A stretch of DNA of 9,541 bases from Rhodospirillaceae bacterium (GTDB lineage: Bacteria; Pseudomonadota; Alphaproteobacteria; DSM-16000; Inquilinaceae). The stretch is taken from contig JAGQRL010000285.1 in NCBI GenBank assembly GCA_020425485.1, forward strand, positions 1 through 9,541, read 5' to 3'. The stretch's first letter is position 1, and each line of letters opens with the position of its first letter. Made by a program: the position numbers and the translations under genes. Below, in pieces: positions 1-5,509 of the stretch. Below the pieces are notes generated by a model. That model had not been told where the DNA came from and did no database searches. It worked only from the letters and a program-made list of their open reading frames with translations.

Positions 1-122
1 TCGATGACGACGTTGCGGCCCTTGGGGCCCAGGGTCACCTTGACGGCATCCGCCAGGATGTCGACACCGCGCAGCATGCGATTGCGCGCCTCTGTGGAGA
101 ACTTAACGTCCTTCGCAGCCAT
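1..122 (-). CDS. groEL: Chaperonin GroEL (60 kDa), N-terminal fragment cut by window edge
   Basis: Only the first 40 codons are present; the gene continues beyond position 1. The translation begins MAAKDVKFSTEARNRML and continues with RGVDILADAVKVTLGPKGRN, the invariant N-terminus of GroEL including the TLGPKGRN nucleotide-binding loop. GroEL forms the double-ring ATP-driven folding chamber in the cytoplasm and works with GroES, encoded just upstream. The ATG at 120-122 is preceded by GAGGA (130-134 on the plus strand) seven bases away. The gap to groES is 84 bases with no obvious terminator, so the two genes form the usual groESL operon driven from the promoter upstream of groES. Identification is by direct sequence recognition and is essentially certain. 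Confidence 0.98.
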   Translation of the reverse strand, partial: MAAKDVKFSTEARNRMLRGVDILADAVKVTLGPKGRNVVI

Positions 123-206
123 GTTTTTGTCCTCGATCTTGATCTGTTAGCCGGGGCAGGATCTGCCGGGGCTCGTGTCTGTTGGGGTCGGCCAGGCCGA
201 AGCGCC

Positions 207-518
207 TCAGGCGGCTGCCGCTGCCTTGTCGGCGGTGACGATGCCGAGGATGTCGCTTTCCTTCATGATCAGCAGGTCTTCACCCGCGATCTTCACCTCG
301 GTGCCCGACCACTTGCCGAACAGGACACGGTCGCCGGCCTTGACGTCGAGGGCGATCAGCTCGCCCTTGTCGTCGCGGGTGCCCGGGCCGACAGCGATCA
401 CTTCGCCTTCCTGCGGCTTTTCCTTGGCGGTGTCGGGGATGATGATGCCGCCCGCGGTCTTCTCGTCGGACTCGACGCGGCGGACCAGCACCCGGTCATG
501 CAGGGGACGGAATGCCAT
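207..518 (-). CDS. groES: Co-chaperonin GroES (10 kDa)
   Basis: This 103-residue protein is the heptameric lid of the GroEL chamber. It starts MAFRPLHDRVLVRR, the canonical GroES opening. The mobile loop that contacts GroEL is at about residues 17-35 and contains the hydrophobic GGIIIP tripeptide region. The roof and core follow, with EGEVIAVGPG and GDRVLFGKWSGTEVK, and the barrel closes with LLIMKESDILGIV. It is slightly longer than the usual 95-97 residues because of an alanine-rich tail (TADKAAAAA). The ATG at 516-518 has a perfect GAGGAG ribosome binding site (plus-strand 527-532) eight bases away. It is the first gene of the groESL operon and lies directly behind a CIRCE operator and an RpoH-like promoter, so control by heat shock and HrcA is expected. 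Confidence 0.98.
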   Translation of the reverse strand: MAFRPLHDRVLVRRVESDEKTAGGIIIPDTAKEKPQEGEVIAVGPGTRDDKGELIALDVKAGDRVLFGKWSGTEVKIAGEDLLIMKESDILGIVTADKAAAAA

Positions 519-587
519 GATCTCTGCTCCTCGCTCTACTCTTTATTCGTTGCATGGTGCGCATGATGCGTGCCTCCGCGGGCGGTG

Positions 588-614
588 TTAGCACTCCCCC
601 GCGGCGAGTGCCAC
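588..614 (-). promoter_or_regulatory. CIRCE operator (HrcA binding site) upstream of groES
   Basis: The inverted repeat TTAGCACTC (588-596), nine-base spacer, GAGTGCCAC (606-614) matches the CIRCE consensus TTAGCACTC-N9-GAGTGCTAA. The left arm is perfect and the right arm matches at 7 of 9 positions. It lies about 70 bases upstream of the groES start and just downstream of the predicted -10, where bound HrcA would block initiation. Confidence 0.93.
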
Positions 615-617
615 GCC

Positions 618-646
618 ATATGGACCTAAGCTTTCCGGACTTCAAG
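618..646 (-). promoter_or_regulatory. RpoH (sigma32)-type heat-shock promoter for groESL
   Basis: On the minus strand CTTGAA (plus 641-646) is followed after 17 bases by CCATAT (plus 618-623). This resembles the alphaproteobacterial RpoH consensus of CTTGAA-like -35 and CCATAT-like -10. The expected start point, about 7 bases on, falls inside the right arm of CIRCE. The arrangement implies positive control by RpoH and negative control by HrcA. The assignment rests on motif matching only. Confidence 0.72.
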
Positions 647-825
647 GCGCACGCGCCAACCGGCGCAGACTTTTTGTGCGGGCCTGGCAGCACTTTCCGG
701 CCTCGGCTGCTAACTCTCTGAAGATGAAGATTTTTTGCTTGCAACCCTGCCCTGCCTGGGGCGAGCATTATGGAAAATCAAAGTGGGGGGATCTGGTTGG
801 TATCGGGATTTTGCGAGAGAGGCAC

Positions 826-1089
826 ATGAACGAACTGGCGTTGCAGCTTCAGGGCTACCGCATGACCACGGCGGAAATCCTCTACCACATGCCGGACCGG
901 CCCAGTCTCCTGCAGACCTTCATCTGGCAATTCATGGATCAAGCCCCCCGCTTCCCGCGCCTCAACCGTTTCCTCGATTTCTGGCACCGGGAGATCGACG
1001 GCATCCTCCACTCCGTCAAGATCGCCAATGTGGAATTGGTGAAGCCGGCGGAGCTGGTCTATTGCGGCGGCGAGTTCCGGCTGCACTGA
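826..1089 (+). CDS. usg: Usg family protein
   Basis: This 87-residue protein matches the small Usg family (named for a gene upstream of the Caulobacter trpFBA genes). The recognisable run is GYRMTTAEILYHMPDRPSLL, then QTFIWQ, RFLDFWHREIDGILHSV, and a C-terminus of KPAEL...GGEFRLH. Its biochemical role is unknown. The open frame extends upstream to 676, but the ATG at 826 is chosen because the family motif starts just after it, an AGAGAGG ribosome binding site lies a few bases upstream, and the extra upstream residues look unconstrained. It is divergent from groES (about 300 bases between the starts) and stands alone: no trp genes are in the window. A strong hairpin follows the stop. I found no convincing sigma70 promoter for it in 650-825. 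Confidence 0.9.
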   Translation: MNELALQLQGYRMTTAEILYHMPDRPSLLQTFIWQFMDQAPRFPRLNRFLDFWHREIDGILHSVKIANVELVKPAELVYCGGEFRLH

Positions 1090-1103
1090 TCCTTTGGTGG
1101 CCG

Positions 1104-1134
1104 GAGGAAGGGCGGGGCTGGCCCGCCCCTCCTC
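1104..1134 (+). terminator. Strong hairpin after usg, probable transcription terminator
   Basis: A 13-pair stem, GAGGAAGGGCGGG (1104-1116) with CCCGCCCCTCCTC (1122-1134), has one A-C mismatch and a five-base loop. It starts 14 bases after the usg stop. No T-run follows, so it is either a T-less terminator or a 3' stabilising structure. Confidence 0.5.
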
Positions 1135-1248
1135 TGCCGCCTGCTCTCTCCCGGCACATCTCATCTCCCAAGTGCCGGCCACAATCGGCCGTTAGATCAG
1201 CGCTCGCTCGGCCGGCTGTCGGCTGGATGCCAGGGGGAGAACACCAAA

Positions 1249-2091
1249 ATGGGTCGACGCGTGCTTGGCACAGCCGTGGCTGTGGGCATTGGTGCGTGGG
1301 GCTTGGCGACCATGGGGCCTGCGCTGGCCCAGGATCTGAAGGGCGGACCCGCTGGGCCGCCCGACGCCGCGGGCCTGCTGGCCGGCCAGCAGGTCACCGG
1401 GCAGACCATCGCGGCGGTCTGCGGCGAGCCGGGCACCCCCATCGGGCTGCCCTGCGAGGCCCTGCTGCTGGGGCTGGTGAACGGCTACATCGCTGCCGTT
1501 GAGTATTCCGATGGCTTCGTGACCTGCCTGCCGGCCGATCTTGCGGGGCCGGAGGTCGCGGCCAGCGCCCTTGAGTTCGCCCGGGAGGGCGGCTGGCTGG
1601 ATGAACTCTCCACCGGCGGCGATATGGTGACCGCCTTCCTCTATGAGCATGGTTGGGGCGGCTTCGCGGCCGACGGTGCGTGCCAGGCGGCCGCGGCACC
1701 GCAGCCCGCGACGCTGGCCGGGGCCACCTTCACCGAGGCGGAACGCGCCGTGCTGGCCGAACGGGTGGCCGCCGCCGATCCGGCGCGGGGGGCCGCCTTC
1801 ACCCACGCCTGTTCGGCCTGCCACACCTTTGACTATGGCGCCGCCAACACGGTCGGCCCCAACCTGTGGGGCGTGGTCGGGCGCCCGGTGGCAACCGGCA
1901 CTGGCTTCTCCTATTCCCCGGCGCTGGAAGCCCTCAGGGCCGGCGGTGCGGAATGGGGCCTGGCGGAACTGGACACCTATTTGCAGTCCCCGCGCGACGC
2001 AGCCCCCGGGACCGCCATGACCTTCGTCGGCGTGCAGGACGCAACCGACCGGGCAAACCTGCTGGCCTATCTCGTGACTCTGTCCCCCTGA
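1249..2091 (+). CDS. Exported two-domain cytochrome c: N-terminal Rap1a/Tai-like domain plus class I cytochrome c
   Basis: This 280-residue protein is periplasmic. Residues 1-28 form a Sec signal peptide ending ALAQ. Residues about 180-280 are a class I cytochrome c of the c2 type: the heme motif C188-S-A-C191-H192, then the GPNLWGVVGRPVA and GFSYSPAL segments, and the likely axial methionine M257 in PGTAMTFVGV, closing with ANLLAYLV. Residues about 42-146 carry C58, C69, C93 and C145 in a pattern (NGYIAAVEY, then VTCLP) that recalls the Rap1a/Tai immunity-protein-like domain often found alone in small exported proteobacterial proteins. An Ala/Pro-rich linker joins the two. The ATG at 1249 is preceded by a GGGGGAGA ribosome binding site. 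It is flanked by terminator-like hairpins, so it is probably monocistronic. The cytochrome half is certain as an electron carrier; the redox partner is unknown. The N-terminal call is by pattern only. Confidence 0.88.
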   Translation: MGRRVLGTAVAVGIGAWGLATMGPALAQDLKGGPAGPPDAAGLLAGQQVTGQTIAAVCGEPGTPIGLPCEALLLGLVNGYIAAVEYSDGFVTCLPADLAGPEVAASALEFAREGGWLDELSTGGDMVTAFLYEHGWGGFAADGACQAAAAPQPATLAGATFTEAERAVLAERVAAADPARGAAFTHACSACHTFDYGAANTVGPNLWGVVGRPVATGTGFSYSPALEALRAGGAEWGLAELDTYLQSPRDAAPGTAMTFVGVQDATDRANLLAYLVTLSP

Positions 2092-2111
2092 CGCCAACCG
2101 CCCCGTGACGC

Positions 2112-2146
2112 AAAACGGCCGCCGGGGAGCTACCGCCGGCGGCCGT
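2112..2146 (-). terminator. Intrinsic terminator of the CHAP-domain gene
   Basis: A perfect 11-pair stem, ACGGCCGCCGG (2115-2125) with CCGGCGGCCGT (2136-2146), has a ten-base loop. On the minus strand it is followed by TTTT (plus 2112-2115), the classic Rho-independent layout, 29 bases after the stop of the CHAP gene. It lies between convergent genes and may also stop plus-strand transcripts from the cytochrome gene, though no T-run follows in that direction. Confidence 0.8.
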
Positions 2147-2174
2147 GCGCGTGGCTATTCGGATTGGGGATCGG

Positions 2175-3047
2175 CTACTCGGTGCGGCGGATCACCACCG
2201 TGCCGCCGGGCTGCACTTCGGCCGCCTGGGGCGAGGACACCCGGCCGATCGGCGGGCGCCGTGGCACCTGGGCGGCGAAGGTGGCGCCGGCGATATCGGG
2301 CGGCAGCCAGCCGGCCCCGCCGTCGTCGTTCGCCGCCGGAATGTCTGCCGGAATGTCGGCGCGGGCGATCACGGTGGTCGCGGCCGGCTCCGGCGCTTCG
2401 CGCGGGATGTGCACGGTGGCCACGGCCGGCGCGGTACCCGCGTCGCCGCTCAACGGGCGATGGCCCGGCACCGGCATGCTGGCGGCCAGCGCGTCGCCGT
2501 CGACCGCTGCGGTTTCGAGCACCGGGGCGCCGACGCTGACCACCATCTGAATGGCCTGCTCCGCCGGTTCCGTCGCCGCCACCTGTTGCGGTGCGGGGGT
2601 GTAGTTGGCGGGATAGATGAAGCCGTAGACCGGGAAGTCGACACTGCCGAGCTGGTTGGTCGGCCCATGCCACACCCGCACCTGCGACCAGTCATTGTTG
2701 GCGGAAGTGTCGATCACCGGCATGTCGCGCCACAGCACCGGACCGCCGAAGCTGTGGTCCACCAGGATGGTGCGGCTGTCCACCACTGCGGAGACGGTGG
2801 AGACATGGCCGAGCGGCATGTTGCCGGTGCGCTGGAATACCAGGACGGAGCCCGGCACGGGCACATGGCCGCGGTCGTAGACACCGGCCGCATTGTCCCA
2901 CCAGGACCAGGCGTTGCCGCGGAGCGAGAAGTCCGTGAGGCTGCGAACGTAGCGCACACAATATTGCGCAGATGCCGATTCGGTGACGCCTACGGCCAAC
3001 AATGCCACCAGCATTATTGGCGCAACCCGCAAGAACAACTTGCTCAT
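2175..3047 (-). CDS. Exported CHAP-domain protein (putative cell-wall amidase/endopeptidase)
   Basis: This 290-residue protein has a signal peptide (residues 1-28, ending ASAQ) followed at once by a CHAP domain (about 29-146). CHAP enzymes cleave peptidoglycan amide or peptide bonds with a Cys-His pair. Visible here are the nucleophile C30 in QYCVRYVRS, the GNAWSWWDNAAGVYDRG segment, PVPGSVLVF, the catalytic H81 in LGHVSTVSAVV, and the closing NDWSQVRVWHGP...YGFIYP block typical of alphaproteobacterial members. The position where I recall HAN in relatives reads H98-S-F, so the usual asparagine is missing. Residues about 150-290 are a Pro/Ala/Val-rich tail without a recognisable fold. The start ATG has GGAGG four bases upstream. 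It is transcribed alone, with its own terminator. The peptidoglycan role is inferred from the family; activity is uncertain. Confidence 0.88.
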   Translation of the reverse strand: MSKLFLRVAPIMLVALLAVGVTESASAQYCVRYVRSLTDFSLRGNAWSWWDNAAGVYDRGHVPVPGSVLVFQRTGNMPLGHVSTVSAVVDSRTILVDHSFGGPVLWRDMPVIDTSANNDWSQVRVWHGPTNQLGSVDFPVYGFIYPANYTPAPQQVAATEPAEQAIQMVVSVGAPVLETAAVDGDALAASMPVPGHRPLSGDAGTAPAVATVHIPREAPEPAATTVIARADIPADIPAANDDGGAGWLPPDIAGATFAAQVPRRPPIGRVSSPQAAEVQPGGTVVIRRTE

Positions 3048-3140
3048 AGAGCCTCCGCGCAGGGACAGGTGATGCCGAATTGTTGTTCTTTTTTGTGACG
3101 TCTGCTCGGCACCGGTTAACTATCGCTGGGAACGAAACAC

Positions 3141-3180
3141 AAAAGTCCGCCGCAGGCAAGCCTTTGTGCTGCCCTGCGGC
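3141..3180 (-). terminator. Terminator-like hairpin upstream of the CHAP gene
   Basis: GCCGCAGG (3149-3156) pairs with CCTGCGGC (3173-3180). On the minus strand the stem can extend by two pairs past a one-base bulge, and four bases later comes TTTT (plus 3141-3144). It could stop read-through from natAB before the CHAP gene, or end a short transcript from this gap. Confidence 0.45.
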
Positions 3181-3433
3181 TGCCATGATTTCCGCTGCTT
3201 CGCGGTGGTGCTGCAATGATTTAGCTCAACCGGGCGGCCCGGAGCGGGGCGCGGCGGCGCAGTTGCGGGTAGATTGTGGCGAGTGGTGCCATGTTGCGAT
3301 GGGCGCGCACCTATGGGGGGCAACTAATCATGTGCGCGAGTCCTTCGCTGCGCCGCAAAGACGGCGGGCGCCGACGGCACGGAATCCGCGCTGCGAGTCA
3401 CCAAACCTGAAAGGGGTGTGGGCCGGAACCGAG

Positions 3434-3448
3434 TCCGCCAGAGGCGGA
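3434..3448 (-). terminator. Small hairpin after natB
   Basis: TCCGCC (3434-3439), loop AGA, GGCGGA (3443-3448) starts six bases after the natB stop codon. The six-pair GC-rich stem with a tight loop is terminator-like, but no T-run follows on the minus strand. Confidence 0.35.
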
Positions 3449-3454
3449 AATGCC

Positions 3455-4678
3455 CTAGCCGGCGAAGAACTGCCGTTCGCGCTGGAACGAGCCGATGGCG
3501 AAGCGGAACACCAGGGCGGCGAACAGGGTGGTGATGACGGCGCTGGAGATCGCTTCGATGGGCGTCGGCAGGTCGCCGGACAGGAGCCGGCCGAACTGCA
3601 CGAGCTGGCCCAGCACCGGGATCACCGCCACCTGCGGCGATGGCGAGATCGGCGCGAAGGCCAGCGCCATCGCCGGCAGGGCCGGCATGATGGGCAGCAG
3701 GCCCAGATAGATCTGCGCTTCCTTCATGGTGCGGGTGATGGTGGCGATGGCCATCTGGATCGATACCGCCAGCAGCATCAGCGGCAGGGCGATGAAGAAC
3801 ATGCTGGCCATCACCGACCAGCCGGGCGGCGGCGCCAGTTCCGGGTTCTGCCAGACCACGATCCCCAGCAGGCCGCGGAAGGCGCCGAGGTTGATCGCCA
3901 CCGTCACCGCGGTGAACAGCACGGCGGCAAGCGACTTGCCGAGCAGCAGCTCCGAGCGCCGCGCCGGGGCCGTGAGCAACGGCTCCAGCGAGCCGCGCTC
4001 GCGCTCGCCGGCGGTGGTGTCGATGGCCAGGTAGACGGCGCCTAAGAAGATCATGAACACCGCCAGCGGCGGGATCATGTTGTAGAACAGCAGCGCCAAA
4101 CTGGCCTCGTTGCCGACATTGACGAGACGCAAGGTGACCGGCGTCAGGCTGGCGATGTCGATGCCCTGCTCGGTGAGGTAGGTGGCCACCTGGGCGTCGG
4201 AAAAGCTGTTGATGCCGTTGCGCACGACGCCCGCCGGGGTGGAGGAGGTGATGCGCCGCGGATCGTGGATGATGGTCACCAGCGGCCGTCCGTCCGCGGT
4301 GTCCGGCGGGGTCACCTGCAGCACCACGTCGGCGCGTGCCTCGCGCACCGCGTCCTCCGGGTCGGCCGGTGGCGCCACGAAGCGCAGGCCGATCGCTTCC
4401 AGGTAGTTCCGCAACCCCGGCACCAGGTGCAGCCCGGAGGCCGGCACGGTCAGCACCACGCCCGACCCGGTGCCTGCAAGCCGCTCCACCGCGCGGGTAT
4501 CCAGCGCCTGGGAGGACACATGCATCAGCACCGCCAGCAGCAGCGGCCCGAGCAGGGGGTAGACCAGCGCCAGCAGCAGGCTGCGCTTGTCGCGCGTGTG
4601 GTCGATCACTTCCTTGTGGAAGACGATGCGGGTGCGCTTGAGCGCCGATTGCCGCGTCGGGTCGAGGCCGCTCAGCAT
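3455..4678 (-). CDS. natB: ABC-2 type transporter permease, NatB (Na+ efflux) family
   Basis: This 407-residue inner-membrane permease has the ABC-2/NatB architecture. A cytoplasmic N-terminus (FHKEVIDHTRDKRS) leads to a first membrane helix at about 33-53. A large extracytoplasmic domain follows at about 55-190, including the NGINSFSDAQVA segment. Five or so further helices lie between 197 and 400. The cytoplasmic loop AGERERGSLEPLLTAPARRS (224-242) is the coupling signature of this family. The ATG at 4676-4678 shares its A with the TGA stop of natA, so the pair is translationally coupled. The frame stays open upstream to 4885, but that stretch is the shadow of natA. Bacillus NatAB exports Na+; related pairs may export other substrates, so the ion is an inference. 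Confidence 0.85.
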   Translation of the reverse strand: MLSGLDPTRQSALKRTRIVFHKEVIDHTRDKRSLLLALVYPLLGPLLLAVLMHVSSQALDTRAVERLAGTGSGVVLTVPASGLHLVPGLRNYLEAIGLRFVAPPADPEDAVREARADVVLQVTPPDTADGRPLVTIIHDPRRITSSTPAGVVRNGINSFSDAQVATYLTEQGIDIASLTPVTLRLVNVGNEASLALLFYNMIPPLAVFMIFLGAVYLAIDTTAGERERGSLEPLLTAPARRSELLLGKSLAAVLFTAVTVAINLGAFRGLLGIVVWQNPELAPPPGWSVMASMFFIALPLMLLAVSIQMAIATITRTMKEAQIYLGLLPIMPALPAMALAFAPISPSPQVAVIPVLGQLVQFGRLLSGDLPTPIEAISSAVITTLFAALVFRFAIGSFQRERQFFAG

Positions 4679-5430
4679 CAGGTGCCCAGCTCTTTGTGCA
4701 GGTCGGCGGCATCGCCCTCGACCACCGCGTCGACGAACACGTCTTCCAGGTTGTCGCGGCCGGTGCGCCGGCGCAGCTCGTCGGGGGTGCCTTCCATCAC
4801 CGTGCGGCCGTGGGCGATGAACACCAGGCGGTCGCACATGGCCTCCACCTCCGCCATGATGTGGCTGGACAGCACGATGCAGCATCCGGCGTCGCGCAGC
4901 TCGGCGATGAGGCGGCGCACCGCCCGGCTGGACACCACGTCGAGCCCGTTGGTCGGTTCGTCGAGGATCAGGTTGGGCGGCTCGTGGATCAGCGCGCGGG
5001 CCAGCGCCACCTTCAGTTCCTGGCCGCGGGAAAAGCCCTTGGTGCGCCGGTCGAGGAATTCCGTCATGCCGATCTGCCGGGCCAGATCCTCGATGCGCGC
5101 TTCCAGGCGGTCCACCGACACGCCGTGAAGCTGGCCGAAATAGCGCAGGTGCTCGCGTGCGGTAAGGCGCGGGTAGAGCCCGCGCACATCGGGCAGCGCA
5201 CCGAGTTGGCGCTGGGCATCGAGGCGCTGGGAAACCACGTCGCGCCCATCGATGGTCACCGAGCCGGAATCGGGGCGCAGCAGCCCGTAGATCACCCGGA
5301 AGGTGGTGGTCTTGCCGGCACCGTTGGGGCCGAGCAGTCCGGTCACCGTGCCGTTGGGGGCCTCGAAGCTGAGGTCGTCGACGGCGCGCACCCTCCCGAA
5401 CGACTTGGTGAGGTGGTCAACCTGGATCAT
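4678..5430 (-). CDS. natA: ABC transporter ATP-binding protein, NatA family
   Basis: This 250-residue ATPase powers the NatB permease encoded directly after it. It shows Walker A GPNGAGKT (34-41), a signature motif in the FSRGQ form (the second glycine of the usual LSGGQ is replaced, as is common in NatA-type ATPases), Walker B LILDEPTNGLD, and the switch histidine in IVLSSHIMAEVE. The C-terminal NLEDVFVDAV is also typical of this subfamily. The ATG at 5428-5430 is chosen because the conserved MIQVDHLTKSFG opening begins there; the open frame continues upstream to 5640 through unconserved, arginine-rich sequence that overlaps chrA. The ribosome binding site is weak. chrA ends 79 bases upstream on the same strand, so the three genes could share a transcript. 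The ABC assignment is certain; the Na+ substrate is an inference. Confidence 0.9.
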   Translation of the reverse strand: MIQVDHLTKSFGRVRAVDDLSFEAPNGTVTGLLGPNGAGKTTTFRVIYGLLRPDSGSVTIDGRDVVSQRLDAQRQLGALPDVRGLYPRLTAREHLRYFGQLHGVSVDRLEARIEDLARQIGMTEFLDRRTKGFSRGQELKVALARALIHEPPNLILDEPTNGLDVVSSRAVRRLIAELRDAGCCIVLSSHIMAEVEAMCDRLVFIAHGRTVMEGTPDELRRRTGRDNLEDVFVDAVVEGDAADLHKELGT

Positions 5431-5480
5431 GGTGCTGTGGTCGTCCGGTCCTGCCCCTGTGCGGCGGCTGTTCTTTGCAG

Positions 5481-5499
5481 AGCGGCGGACGGCGCCGCT
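5481..5499 (-). other. Hairpin in the chrA-natA gap
   Basis: AGCGGCG (5481-5487) and CGCCGCT (5493-5499) form a perfect seven-pair stem with a five-base loop, between the chrA stop and the natA start. No T-run follows on the minus strand, so it may be a processing or attenuation structure and not a true terminator. Confidence 0.35.
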
Positions 5500-5509
5500 G
5501 CTCCTGTTT

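Larger units (their letters stand above)
3048..3454. other. Gene-free region between natB and the CHAP gene
   Basis: I see no credible coding sequence in these 407 bases: the open frames here are GC-bias frames with no family features. The region is locally more AT-rich at 3080-3230. It holds a hairpin just after natB (3434-3448), a hairpin with a 7-pair stem and 21-base loop (3304-3310 with 3332-3338), and a terminator-like hairpin (3149-3180). The promoter of the CHAP gene must lie here or within natB. I could not find a convincing -35/-10 pair. Confidence 0.6.

Noticed and set aside
676..825. 50-residue N-terminal extension of usg
   Set aside because: The Usg family motif and a ribosome binding site point to ATG 826; the extension has no family similarity and would overlap the groESL control region.
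660..825. Sigma70 promoter for usg around the TTGC...CATTAT segment (735-772)
   Set aside because: The best -35 and -10 candidates are about 21 bases apart; spacing is outside the usual range, so no promoter was called.
1192..2097. 301-residue minus-strand open frame opposite the cytochrome gene
   Set aside because: The plus-strand frame has a signal peptide, heme motif and axial Met; the reverse frame has low-complexity Gly/Arg sequence and no family features.
2145..3098. 317-residue plus-strand open frame opposite the CHAP gene
   Set aside because: His/Arg/Gly-rich shadow; the CHAP frame on the other strand has signal peptide, catalytic motifs and a terminator.
3304..3338. Possible tRNA or structured RNA around the 7-pair stem in the gene-free region
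   Set aside because: The sequence has no cloverleaf, T-loop or CCA, and the loop is 21 bases; a chance dyad in GC-rich DNA is likely.
3080..4045. 321-residue plus-strand open frame opposite natB
   Set aside because: It is Arg/Gly/Gln-rich translation of the antisense strand of natB plus the gap; no domain and no start signal. Typical GC-rich shadow.
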